64,000 nucleotides of DNA from an uncultured Chryseobacterium sp. Lineage in GTDB: Bacteria; Bacteroidota; Bacteroidia; Flavobacteriales; Weeksellaceae. The notes below the pieces were generated by a model, which was not told the DNA's origin, did not search any database, and worked only from the letters and a program-made list of their open reading frames with translations. Positions 16,638 through 26,400 of the stretch are shown in pieces; position 1 is the first letter of the stretch, and each line of letters starts with the position of its first letter. Made by a program: the position numbers and the translations under genes. Location of the stretch: NCBI GenBank assembly GCA_913778275.1, contig CAJYWN010000006.1:37387-101386 (forward strand), read 5' to 3'.

Positions 16638-17858
16638 TTAATTAAATTTTTTAACAATTAATGCGGAATTGGTTCCCCCAAAACCGAAAGAATTCGACAA
16701 AAATACGTCAATTTTTTGACTTTTTGTTTGGGCAACCAAATTTATCTTTTTTGCCTCATCATCAGGATTTTCAAGATTGATATTCGGCGCAATGAAATCG
16801 TTCTGCATCATGAGAATAGAATAGACTACTTCACTGGCTCCAGCCATCCAGCACTCGTGCCCGGTCATGGATTTTGTGGAGCTTACCGGAACTTCACTTC
16901 CGAAAATCTCATAAATCGCTTTAGCTTCGTTGGCATCACCAATAGGCGTGGAAGTAGCATGCGCGTTAATATAGTCGATATCTTTTGCAGATAATCCGGA
17001 TTGCTTCAGAGCTCTGTCCATTGCCAGAGCCGGCCCGTCTACATTCGGTGTGGAAATATGGCCTCCGTTGGAAGAAAATCCGTAGCCTACGATTTCGGCA
17101 ATGATATCGGCACCTCTTTTTTGGGCAGATTCCAGGCTTTCAACAATCAAAGTCGCCGCTCCGCCGCTGGGAATTAAGCCATCTCTGTCTTTATCGAAAG
17201 GCCTTGATGCTTTTATGGGTTCGTTTTCTCTTACTGAAAACACGCCCAATCCGTCAAAGCTCGCCATGGAATATTTGTTGGTTTCCTGAGCGCCACCACA
17301 AACAATCATATCCTGGAAGCCGTTTTTAATCATCATAAAAGCCAATCCCAGAGAATGAGAGCCACTGGCACAGGCTGCACTGATGGTAAGGTTAATTCCT
17401 CTTAATTTAAAAATGGTAGAAAGATTCATGGTAACGGTAGAGTTCATCGATTTGAAAATAGCGCCAGAACCCATGAGCGTTGTATCTTTTTTCTCTCTTG
17501 CAATGTCGATAGATTCTACCACTGCCTGAGAAACACTGTCGTTTCCGTATAAAATCCCGACTTCGTTATTGTCTAAAAAATCCTGATCGATATTGGCCTG
17601 TTTTAAAGCATCTAATGTTGCGATGTAGGCATATTCACTTTCTTCCCCCATGCTTACACGCTGCCTGCGGTTCAGAAGATTTTTAAGATCCGGCTTAGGA
17701 ACAACTCCCGTTAATCCTGATCTGAAACCGAAATCTTTTCTTTCATCCACTAAAAAAATTCCGGATTTTCCCTGAAATAAAGATTCTTTCACCTCTTCCA
17801 AAGAAGTTCCGATGCAGGAATAAATTCCCATCCCGGTAATGACAACCCTGTTTTCCAT
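16638..17858 (-). CDS. Beta-ketoacyl-ACP synthase (FabF-like), complete catalytic triad
   Basis: This 406-residue ketosynthase has a nucleophile motif SAACASGSHS, a first histidine in NAHATSTPIGD and a second in MTGHECWMAGASE. The start MENRVVITGMG is standard. It lies directly upstream of an ACP gene on the same strand and downstream of the ketoreductase, so this strand carries its own KS-ACP-KR set. By position it may perform initiation or elongation with the coumaroyl starter; which one cannot be read from sequence. Confidence 0.9.
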   Translation of the reverse strand: MENRVVITGMGIYSCIGTSLEEVKESLFQGKSGIFLVDERKDFGFRSGLTGVVPKPDLKNLLNRRQRVSMGEESEYAYIATLDALKQANIDQDFLDNNEVGILYGNDSVSQAVVESIDIAREKKDTTLMGSGAIFKSMNSTVTMNLSTIFKLRGINLTISAACASGSHSLGLAFMMIKNGFQDMIVCGGAQETNKYSMASFDGLGVFSVRENEPIKASRPFDKDRDGLIPSGGAATLIVESLESAQKRGADIIAEIVGYGFSSNGGHISTPNVDGPALAMDRALKQSGLSAKDIDYINAHATSTPIGDANEAKAIYEIFGSEVPVSSTKSMTGHECWMAGASEVVYSILMMQNDFIAPNINLENPDDEAKKINLVAQTKSQKIDVFLSNSFGFGGTNSALIVKKFN

Positions 17859-17870
17859 GTTAAAAAATGT

Positions 17871-17990
17871 AACAATTTATCAATTTAACAGTGTAACAAT
17901 TTCAAGTTGTGGCAATAATAAATTCTGTATTCTGAATGAAGTGAAGAATCTTACTATTGGTACATTGTTAAATTATTGCATTGCTAAATT
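17871..17990. repeat. Dispersed palindromic repeat, family A, copy 4, containing a family B remnant
   Basis: AATGTAACAATTTATCAATT and AACAGTGTAACAATTTC form the left part, and GGTACATTGTTAAATTATTG forms the right part. The middle (17923-17957) is a degenerate family B fragment, TATTCTGAATGAAGTGAAG followed by AATCTTAC. One mobile repeat therefore seems nested in another. Confidence 0.6.
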
Positions 17991-17991
17991 A

Positions 17992-18723
17992 TTATGAGTA
18001 GATTCCTCCGTTAATATTAATGATTTCGCCTGTTATATATGATGCTTTTCTCGAAGCTAAAAATGCGACTAAATCTGCCACTTCTTCGGCTTCTCCGAAT
18101 CGGTTTGCAGGAATCATGGCTTTTAATTCGTCTTCGTTAAATTCCTGAGTCATATCCGTTTTAATAAATCCCGGAGCAACGGCATTTACCGTAATATTTC
18201 TTTTGGCAACTTCCTGAGCCAGGGCTTTTGTAGCTCCTACCAAAGCTCCTTTTGCAGCAGAATAATTAGTTTGTCCTGCCGTTCCCTTTACTCCGGAAAC
18301 AGAAACCATATTAATGATTCTGCCGTATTTATTACGCAACAGCTTCTGAATGAAGAAATTGGTTACGTTGAAAAAACCATTTAAACTGGTGTTAATCACC
18401 GAGTTCCAGTCTTCGCTCGGCATCCACATGAACAGCCCGTCTCTTGTAATTCCGGCGTTATTGACAATCACTTCCACCACAGCATTGGGATTGACATCCT
18501 GCCATTCTGTTAAAACGTTCTGCGTTTCTTCAGCATTCCCTACATCGAATTTAAGAATTTCTCCCGTTGATCCCAATTCTTCAACTTTCGCCAGCGTTTC
18601 CTTCGCTGCAGTTTCGTTGGAAGTATAATTAATTAAAATATGATAATTCTTTTCTTCTGCCAGTTTTATACAGATGGCTCTTCCGATTCCCCGCGAGCCG
18701 CCTGTGATGATTGCACATTTCAT
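17992..18723 (-). CDS. fabG: 3-oxoacyl-ACP reductase
   Basis: The 243-residue short-chain dehydrogenase has the NADPH site TGGSRGIGRAICIKLA, the NNAG motif, a catalytic serine in MVSVSG and the YSAAK active-site pair. ITGEIININGG closes the protein. It would reduce 3-oxoacyl-ACP after each condensation in the polyene cycle. Its place between TAL and a ketosynthase makes it the pathway paralogue rather than the housekeeping FabG. Confidence 0.9.
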   Translation of the reverse strand: MKCAIITGGSRGIGRAICIKLAEEKNYHILINYTSNETAAKETLAKVEELGSTGEILKFDVGNAEETQNVLTEWQDVNPNAVVEVIVNNAGITRDGLFMWMPSEDWNSVINTSLNGFFNVTNFFIQKLLRNKYGRIINMVSVSGVKGTAGQTNYSAAKGALVGATKALAQEVAKRNITVNAVAPGFIKTDMTQEFNEDELKAMIPANRFGEAEEVADLVAFLASRKASYITGEIININGGIYS

Positions 18724-18784
18724 GTGTAGTGTATGTTAATTTAGTTTTTAAGTTTATTTTAAGACAATTGATTTCAGATGAAAG

Positions 18785-20305
18785 TTACATTGTTTTTAAA
18801 TAATTTTTCACTTCTTCCAAATATGGATACATCACCATATCATTTGAAAATGCGGGAATAATCTTTCTCACTTCATCATACAATTCTTTGGTTGCCGATG
18901 AAATTTTATCCTGAAAACCAAGATATTCGATTGCCTGAACAATCGTAATCGCTTCAATCGCCAATACCTCGAAAGCATTTTCAATGACTTTTCTGCAGAT
19001 CACTGCAGCATTGGTTCCCATGCTTACAATATCCTGATTATCATTATTATTAGGTATACTGTGAACATACATTGAATTTGACAACATCTGGCTTTCCGCA
19101 GTAGTTGAGGTTGCCGTAAACTGCACACCCTGCATCCCGAAATTAAATCCTAATTTCCCTAAATTCACAAATGGAGGTAAAATTTCGTTGATTTTAGAGT
19201 TCAATAAATAATTCAATTGTCTTTCGGCAAGCATGGTTAATTTCGTTACCACAATTTTAAGCTTGTCCATTTCAAGGGAAATATAATCTCCGTGGAAGTT
19301 TCCGCCATGGTAAACATGCTGATCCTCAACATTAATGATCGGGTTATCATTCGCGGAGTTGATCTCATTTTCCAATACTTTTTCCGTATATTCCAATGTA
19401 TCTAAAACAGGTCCTAAAATCTGCGGAACGCATCTCAGGGAATAATATTCCTGAACCTTTTCTTTAAACACTGTTTCTTTCTCTTCAAAATGAGTATATA
19501 AATGATCGGCTCTTTTTCTGATCAGTTTGCTGTCGGATAAATGAGCACGCATTCTTTCTGCTATTTTCTGCTGGCCGGCGTGAAGTTTTGTTCCGTTTAA
19601 TGCTTCTGACAAATGATCATCATATGCCTGAACAATTTCATTAATTGCACAAGACAAGGCAACTGAAATGTCAGTTAACTGATTTGCTTTGTGCGCATTA
19701 ATAACTCCAATTCCAGACATCACGGAGGTTCCGTTCATTAAAGCTAACCCTTCCCGGATTTCTACCTGGATTGGTTCCAGCCTTTCTGATTCAAAAACTT
19801 CTTTGGTTAATCTTCTTTCTCCTTTATAGAAAACTTCGCCTTCACCAATCAGCACTAAAGCCAAGTGCGCCAATTGCACGAGATCACCACTTGCTCCGAC
19901 ACCGCCGTGTTCAAAAATCAACGGTGTAATATCCCTGTTTATTAATTCTTTAAGTAAATAAACAACAGACTCATGGACACCCGACTTACCCAAAGACAAT
20001 GTATTTAATCTTGCCAGCATACAGGCTTTTGCTTCGTCTGCCGGAAGAGGATTTCCGATTCCTGAGGAATGACTTCTTATCAGATTATACTGAAGCTGAT
20101 GGGTGTCTTCGTCACTGATCTTAAACTGGGCCATCGGACCGAAACCCGTATTCACACCATATATTACTTTGTTTTTTGAAAATTCCTTTAAAAACTGAAA
20201 GCTTTCTTTCACTCTGGCAAGAAGTGTTTCATCCAGTTCTATTTTCTTATTCTCAATGATGATTTTTTTAAAATCGCTCAGTTCTAAAAAGTTATTTATT
20301 TTCAT
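18785..20305 (-). CDS. Tyrosine ammonia-lyase (HAL/PAL superfamily)
   Basis: The 506-residue aromatic amino acid lyase has the self-cyclising MIO triad Ala138-Ser139-Gly140 in GGVGASGDLVQ, and an active-site tyrosine in VIYGVNTGFGPM. The selectivity loop reads NLIRSHSSG, and SIPNNNDNQDIVSMG matches the lyase core. From memory it closely resembles the Flavobacterium johnsoniae enzyme characterised as tyrosine-specific (FjTAL), which also belongs to a flexirubin locus. The product, 4-coumarate, would be the aryl starter. Histidine lyase activity cannot be excluded from the SH selectivity pair alone. Confidence 0.88.
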   Translation of the reverse strand: MKINNFLELSDFKKIIIENKKIELDETLLARVKESFQFLKEFSKNKVIYGVNTGFGPMAQFKISDEDTHQLQYNLIRSHSSGIGNPLPADEAKACMLARLNTLSLGKSGVHESVVYLLKELINRDITPLIFEHGGVGASGDLVQLAHLALVLIGEGEVFYKGERRLTKEVFESERLEPIQVEIREGLALMNGTSVMSGIGVINAHKANQLTDISVALSCAINEIVQAYDDHLSEALNGTKLHAGQQKIAERMRAHLSDSKLIRKRADHLYTHFEEKETVFKEKVQEYYSLRCVPQILGPVLDTLEYTEKVLENEINSANDNPIINVEDQHVYHGGNFHGDYISLEMDKLKIVVTKLTMLAERQLNYLLNSKINEILPPFVNLGKLGFNFGMQGVQFTATSTTAESQMLSNSMYVHSIPNNNDNQDIVSMGTNAAVICRKVIENAFEVLAIEAITIVQAIEYLGFQDKISSATKELYDEVRKIIPAFSNDMVMYPYLEEVKNYLKTM

Positions 20306-20402
20306 TTATCGAAAGTAATGATATGATAATTTTGTAATTATTAATTAATTGTCATTAATTTGCGGCAAAGATAGAAGTTATTATTAAAATAAAAAATCAA
20401 AG

Positions 20403-21647
20403 ATGAGCAAAGAATTTGTTGACGTTCTTGTAATCGGTGCCGGCCCTTCCGGATGCGTATCTTCTTCATACTTAAAGAAGAACAACGTCAACGTAAAAGT
20501 TGTTGAAAAGACAAAATTTCCAAGACTGGTTGTAGGAGAAAGCCTTATTCCTCGTGTGATGGATCATTTTGATGAAGCGGGATTATTCCCTGCTCTTGAT
20601 AAAATGGGTTTTGAAAAGAAACTGGGCGCCCGCTTCCTGAGAGGAAAAGAAGTCTGCATTTTTGATTTCAGCAATAAATTCGGCGAAGGCTGGGACTGGA
20701 CCTGGCAGGTTCCGAGGGCAGATTTTGACAATGCCTTAGCTCAGGAAGTAATCAATAAAGGAATCGACCTGGAATTCGAAACGGAAGTCATCGGGATTGA
20801 ATTCAACGGTACAGATTCTTTGACCACAGTAAAAGATAAAAATGGCGTAACCAAAGAAATCCATGCTAAATTCGTAATTGATTCAAGTGGTTACGGAAGA
20901 GTTTTACCAAAACTTCTGGATCTGGAAAAGCCTTCAAAATTATCCCCTCACTCCGCTATTTTTTCCCATGTAAAAGATATTAATAGAGAAGAAGGTACAG
21001 AAGGAACGTTGATTTCTTTTGATATTATTGAAACGGAAGTATGGCTTTGGGTAATTCCTTTCTCCAACGGAAATACAAGTGTTGGAATTGTAGGTCCGAC
21101 TGAATATATTGACAAGCTTTCCGAAAATGGAGATCCTGCAGAAGCTTTAAGAAAAGCTATTGCGCTCTCCGATTATTATGTAAAACGTTTCGGAGACGTA
21201 GATTTTTTGTTTGAGCCTAAACATCTGAAAGATTATTCGTGTTCGGTAAAAAAATTATATGGTGATGGTTTTGCTTTAACCGGAAACGCTTCGGAATTTC
21301 TTGATCCGGTCTTTTCTTCCGGAATGGCTTTCGCGACAGAAGGCGGAATGACAGCTGCAAAATTGGCATTAAGACAGCTGAACGGCGAAAAGGTAGATTG
21401 GCAAAAAGAATTTGCAGACTATATTTTGTACGGCGTTGATGTTTTCACAACGTATGTAAAAGAATGGTACACCGGAAATCTTCAGGAATTATTTTTCCAT
21501 CAGCCGGAAAATCCTGATGTAAAGAGAAAAATCTGTGCAGTTCTGGCTGGCTATGTATGGAACAAGAAAAATACTTTCGTACGAATCCACGATACCGCCA
21601 TCAAAAATCTGGCGGAGTTCATCAAAAAAGAAAAACAGCAAGCATAA
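20403..21647 (+). CDS. Flavin-dependent halogenase-like monooxygenase
   Basis: The 414-residue protein has an N-terminal FAD site (VIGAGPSGCVSS), GESLIPRV, GWDWTWQVPRADFD and a central WLWVIP at residues 214-219. That last motif fits WxWxIP, considered diagnostic for flavin-dependent halogenases. A lysine in GFEKKLGARF lies where halogenases carry the catalytic Lys. Some flexirubins are chlorinated, so halogenation of the phenol ring is plausible. Related proteins in this locus type are also annotated only as oxidoreductases, and hydroxylation remains possible. It diverges from the TAL gene. Confidence 0.75.
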   Translation: MSKEFVDVLVIGAGPSGCVSSSYLKKNNVNVKVVEKTKFPRLVVGESLIPRVMDHFDEAGLFPALDKMGFEKKLGARFLRGKEVCIFDFSNKFGEGWDWTWQVPRADFDNALAQEVINKGIDLEFETEVIGIEFNGTDSLTTVKDKNGVTKEIHAKFVIDSSGYGRVLPKLLDLEKPSKLSPHSAIFSHVKDINREEGTEGTLISFDIIETEVWLWVIPFSNGNTSVGIVGPTEYIDKLSENGDPAEALRKAIALSDYYVKRFGDVDFLFEPKHLKDYSCSVKKLYGDGFALTGNASEFLDPVFSSGMAFATEGGMTAAKLALRQLNGEKVDWQKEFADYILYGVDVFTTYVKEWYTGNLQELFFHQPENPDVKRKICAVLAGYVWNKKNTFVRIHDTAIKNLAEFIKKEKQQA

Positions 21648-21651
21648 AAAA

Positions 21652-21676
21652 ACGGTCTGAGATTTTCAGGCCGTTC
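21652..21676. terminator. Rho-independent terminator between convergent genes
   Basis: AACGGTCTGA and TCAGGCCGTT form a 10-bp stem (one G-U) with a 5-base loop. The run of A on the left becomes a U-tract for the - strand transcript. It therefore serves the ligase gene best and may act in both directions. Confidence 0.7.
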
Positions 21677-21680
21677 TTAT

Positions 21681-22973
21681 TTATCTTAAATCTGTAAATG
21701 TAATTGGCTTTCTGCTGTTCGGATTAAAAACAATTTTAGATAAAATATCAAAATCAACCAATTCAATTTTCGGACTTACTCTCAGCTTTGCCCTAAAATG
21801 GTCCCTTACCTCATTTACAAAACTTTCCGAGTTGCTGTCTGTGCTTATTTTAATGATAATTTCATCCAACCCGATTTCGTTTGACTGAATCACAATCTGA
21901 TAACACAAAATATTTTCGAAATCATTTAAAATATCATTCATTGCAGGCGGATACAATGTTGTTCCTTTGTATTTGATCATCTGCTGTTTACGCCCGATCA
22001 CAGGACCCAGCCTCATCGTGTTTCTTCCGCATCTGCAGGGTTCATAATGAGCTTTTACAATATCACCTGTTTTAAATCTCAATAAAGGAATTGCCTCAAC
22101 CCCTAAAGTTGTTATCGTTAATTCTCCGCTTTCGCCTTCTTTTACAGGATTTCCGTCCTCATCAAGAATTTCGGTAATGATTAATTCCGGATGATGATGG
22201 CCACCGATTTGCTGCTCACATTCCGTAAAGGCAGTGCTCATTTCTGTGGAAGCGTAAGTTGAGAATAACTTAATGTCCCATTTTTCTTTAATTTTCTGTG
22301 ATAAAATATTATCCGTAAAATCCTGGTTTTTAATACTTTCTCCAATACAAACCGCACCGTAAACACTTGAATTTTTATAATCGATGCCATGTTTTTCGGC
22401 ATAATCAATCATCTTCAGCAAAAACGACGGAACGGTAATTAAATATTTTGGCTTATACCTAAAAATCGAATCCCATTGCAGTTCCGGAATTCCGGGTCCC
22501 ATCCTGACAACGCTCGCTCCCATTTTTCTTAAGCCTAAAAAATAAGCAAGTCCGGCCATGAATCTTTTATCGATGGTTGTAATCATTTGAACAACATCTC
22601 CTTTTTGAATTCCGGCACAGGCAAAAGAAACAGCCTCATTGTAGGCTAATCTTTCCAGGTCATTATCTGATAATCCGAAAGTTACAGGATCGCCCAATGT
22701 TCCTGAAGTAGTACTGTAGTCAACAATTTTATCCGGAGTAACACAAAAAAAATCATCATTATGCTGCTGAATATCATTTTTGGTCGTCGTCGGGATCTTC
22801 TGCAAATCTTCCAAAGCCTGAATATCTGCAATACTGATATTATTGTCCTTGAATACTCTTTGATAAAAGGGGGAATGTGTTTCAAGATATATTAAAAGTT
22901 CCTGAAGTTTTTGCTCCTGAAACGTTTTGATTTCCTGAATGGCTGCTCTTTCGATGGATGGATAAAATTCCAA
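21681..22973 (-). CDS. AMP-dependent aryl-acid ligase (phenylacetate-CoA ligase-like)
   Basis: The 430-residue adenylate-forming enzyme has the P-loop-like STTSGTLGDPVTFG, the A5 region FSTYASTEMSTAF, LLRFKTGDIV and GPVIGRKQQMIKYKG. The build matches PaaK and F390-synthetase relatives. In this locus it most likely activates 4-coumarate from the ammonia-lyase for transfer to CoA or ACP. The gene is monocistronic on the - strand and ends in a good terminator. Confidence 0.85.
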   Translation of the reverse strand: MEFYPSIERAAIQEIKTFQEQKLQELLIYLETHSPFYQRVFKDNNISIADIQALEDLQKIPTTTKNDIQQHNDDFFCVTPDKIVDYSTTSGTLGDPVTFGLSDNDLERLAYNEAVSFACAGIQKGDVVQMITTIDKRFMAGLAYFLGLRKMGASVVRMGPGIPELQWDSIFRYKPKYLITVPSFLLKMIDYAEKHGIDYKNSSVYGAVCIGESIKNQDFTDNILSQKIKEKWDIKLFSTYASTEMSTAFTECEQQIGGHHHPELIITEILDEDGNPVKEGESGELTITTLGVEAIPLLRFKTGDIVKAHYEPCRCGRNTMRLGPVIGRKQQMIKYKGTTLYPPAMNDILNDFENILCYQIVIQSNEIGLDEIIIKISTDSNSESFVNEVRDHFRAKLRVSPKIELVDFDILSKIVFNPNSRKPITFTDLR

Positions 22974-23048
22974 TGGTTTTATTTTTAAAAGACAAATTTA
23001 TTTAATTAATATTAATTTTCTTGTGAAGATTTTATTGCTACAGATTAA

Positions 23049-23170
23049 TGTTTAGACGCAAAGTTTTTATTTTAAATTATTTTTAAAAGAAATAGGCAAA
23101 TAAATTTGCTGCGCGAAGCGTGAAAATACAGCTTCACCAAATCAGCTTGTTGATTAATTCTTGCTCCTTG
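23049..23170. repeat. Dispersed MITE-like repeat, family C, copy 1
   Basis: It begins near GACGCAAAG and contains GGCAAATAAATTTGCTGCGC, followed by a GCTTCACCAAATCAGCTTG segment. The same blocks occur in reverse orientation at 29243-29382. Confidence 0.65.
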
Positions 23171-23222
23171 AAACATACAGGAATTAAATAAAATTTGTGT
23201 TTAGATTGTAAGAAAAAATGTA

Positions 23223-23294
23223 AGTTTTGGTTAAAACCAATTTGCAACGTTATTTTTAACGTTATTTTTAAAGCGGGCTAAAGACCGCTCCTAT
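23223..23294. repeat. Dispersed double-palindrome repeat, family D, copy 1
   Basis: A first palindrome (TTTTGGTTAAAACCAA) and a second one (AGCGGGCTAAAGACCGCT) are separated by about 30 T-rich bases and followed by CCTAT. Copies are at 46136-46198 and, inverted, at 56258-56316. Confidence 0.65.
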
Positions 23295-23490
23295 ACAAAG
23301 ATTTCCATATTCGTTTCTGCTTAAAATGAAACCTAAATATTGACTTATTCACTACTTATCATTCAGTATTCTTCTATATTTCTGAAACAGAACTTTTTCA
23401 TTGCAAATATCAAAATAAAACATATATTATAAACCGGTAAATTTTAGTAAATTTGCCAACTTAATTAATCAACGATATTGATATATTACA

Positions 23491-26400
23491 ATGAGCCAAT
23501 TTAAAGAGTACAAAAATCTCAACCTTATTGACGTAGCCGAGAATGTAGCGGAATTCTGGAAACAGAATAAAACTTTCAATAAGAGTGTTGAAATTCGTGA
23601 GGGGCAGCCCGAGTTTGTTTTTTATGAAGGTCCGCCTTCCGCAAACGGTATGCCCGGGATTCACCACGTAATGGCCAGAGCATTAAAGGATATTTTCTGT
23701 CGTTACCAGACCCAGAACGGAAAGCAGGTTTTCCGTAAAGCGGGATGGGATACACACGGACTTCCGGTAGAGCTTGGCGTGGAAAAAGAATTAGGAATCA
23801 CTAAAGAAGATATTGGCACTAAGATTTCAATTGAAGATTATAACAAAGCATGTCGTGAAGCCGTAATGCGTTACACCGACGTCTGGAACAGCCTTACCGA
23901 AAAGATCGGATATTGGGTTGATCTGGATGATCCGTATATCACGTACAAGTCAAAATACATGGAAACCGTTTGGTGGTTGTTGAAGCAATTGTATGATAAA
24001 GGATTATTGTACAAAGGTTACACCATTCAGCCATATTCTCCGAAAGCGGGAACCGGACTTTCTTCTCACGAAGTAAACCAGCCGGGCGCTTACCGTGATG
24101 TTTCGGACACAACGGTGGTGGCACAGTTTAAGACATTACCGGAAACCTTACCTTCATTTTTACAGGGATTTGGAGATGTACATTTCTTAGCATGGACCAC
24201 AACTCCCTGGACTTTGCCTTCCAACACCGCGTTGACAGTAGGACCGAAAATCGATTATGTTTTGGTTAAAACATTCAATCAATATACTTTCGAACCGGTA
24301 AATGTAGTTTTGGCCAAAGCTTTAGTAGGAAAACAGTTTGCTAAAAAATACAGCGAAGGCACAGAGGAAGATTTTTCAGGCTTTACACCGGAAACGAAAG
24401 TTATTCCTTATCAGATTTTAGCAGAATTCAAAGGTGCTGATCTGGTTGGAATTAAATATGAGCAATTATTGCCTTATGCACTTCCTTACCAAAATCCGGA
24501 AAATGCATTCAGAGTAATTTCAGGAAACTTTGTTACAACGGAAGACGGAACCGGTATCGTTCACACCGCACCAACGTTTGGTGCCGATGATGCGAAAGTG
24601 GCGAAAGAAGCAACTCCTGAGGTTCCGCCGATGCTTGTATTGGACAAAAATGGAAATCCTGTGCCGCTTGTCGATCTACAGGGAAGATTTTTACCTCAGG
24701 TAAGCGACGAAATCTACGGTTTCGCAAATGAATATGTGAAAGGAGAATATCTCAGCGAAGCAGAAAAAGAAGCAGAATTCAAAATACAAAAAGAAAACCT
24801 CAAGTCTATTATCTCAGATTTAAAATCGTATCTTTCTGTTGATGAAAGAATTGCTTTAAAGCTAAGAAAAGAAAACAAAGCATTCAAAGTAGAAAAATAC
24901 GTTCACTCGTATCCGCACAGCTGGAGAACAGATGAACCGTTACTATATTACCCGCTGGACTCATGGTTTGTCAAGATGACCGCCGTGAAAGACAGGCTGG
25001 TAGATTTAAACAAAGAAATCAACTGGAAACCGAAATCAACGGGAGAAGGACGTTTCGCCAACTGGCTGGAAAATGTAAACGACTGGAATCTTTCCCGATC
25101 AAGATACTGGGGAATTCCGTTGCCAATCTGGAGAACAGCTGATCTGAAGGAAGAGAAAATCATCGGTTCTGTAGAAGAACTATACAACGAAATTGAAAAA
25201 TCTGTTGAAGCAGGATTGATGAAAGAAAATCCGTTCAAAGGTTTTATCATCGGAAACATGTCTGAATCCAATTATGAACTGGTAGACCTGCACAAAAATG
25301 TGGTTGACAAGGTAATCCTGGTTTCAGATTCAGGAAAACCAATGAAACGCGAAAGTGACCTGATTGACGTATGGTTTGATTCAGGATCAATGCCGTATGC
25401 GCAGCTGCATTATCCTTTTGAAAATAAAGAATTAATTGACACAAATAAAGCGTTTCCGGCAGATTTTATTGCGGAAGGTGTCGACCAGACTCGTGGATGG
25501 TTCTATACGCTTCATGCGATCGGAACGGCAGTTTTTGATTCAGTGGCTTATAAAAATGTAATGAGTAACGGACTTGTTCTGGATAAAAACGGTCAGAAAA
25601 TGTCAAAACGTTTAGGAAATGCAGTAGATCCGTTTGAAACCCTTGCTGTTTACGGCCCGGATGCAACACGTTGGTACATGATTTCAAATGCCAATCCGTG
25701 GGAAAACTTGAAATTCGACATCGAAGGCATTGATGAAGTAAGAAGAAAATTCTTCGGAACATTATACAATACTTATTCGTTCTTTGCTTTATACGCGAAT
25801 GTAGACGGATTCAATTATTCTGAAAAAGAAGTTGAAAACAGACCTGAAATCGACCGATGGATTTTATCAGAACTAAACCTTCTCATCAAAGAAGTTAAGG
25901 CATTTTACGAAGATTACGAACCGACTCGTGTAGCGAGAGCGATCAGCACTTTTGTGAATGATAATTTATCCAACTGGTATGTAAGATTATGCAGAAGACG
26001 TTTCTGGAAAGGAGAGTATTCTGAAGATAAAATCTCGGCTTATCAGACTTTATATACCTGTCTTGAAACGGTTGCCAAATTATCTGCTCCGATTGCTCCT
26101 TTCTTTATGGATCAATTGTACCAGGATCTCAACAAGGCGACAGGTAAAGAAGGCTTTGAATCTGTTCATTTAACAGATTTCCCGGTTGCCGATGAAAGCT
26201 TAATTGACCAGGATCTGGTTGAAAAAACGCATCTCGCACAGAGCATTACAAGTATGGTTTTCTCTTTGAGAAAGAAAGAAAATGTAAAAGTTCGTCAGCC
26301 TTTACAAAAAGTGTTGATCCCTGTTTTGGATGCTAAAACAGAGGAACAGATTTCTGCCGTTTCGGAACTGATCAAACAGGAAGTAAACGTTAAGGAAATC

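Larger units (their letters stand above)
22974..23490. other. Intergenic region with dispersed repeats and a candidate ileS promoter
   Basis: No convincing gene is seen. The stretch contains a family C repeat (23049-23170), a family D repeat (23223-23294) and, at 23448-23455, a TAAATTTG box fitting the -7 element of Bacteroidota promoters. The box lies 36 bases before the ileS start. No well-spaced TTG at -33 is visible. Confidence 0.5.
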
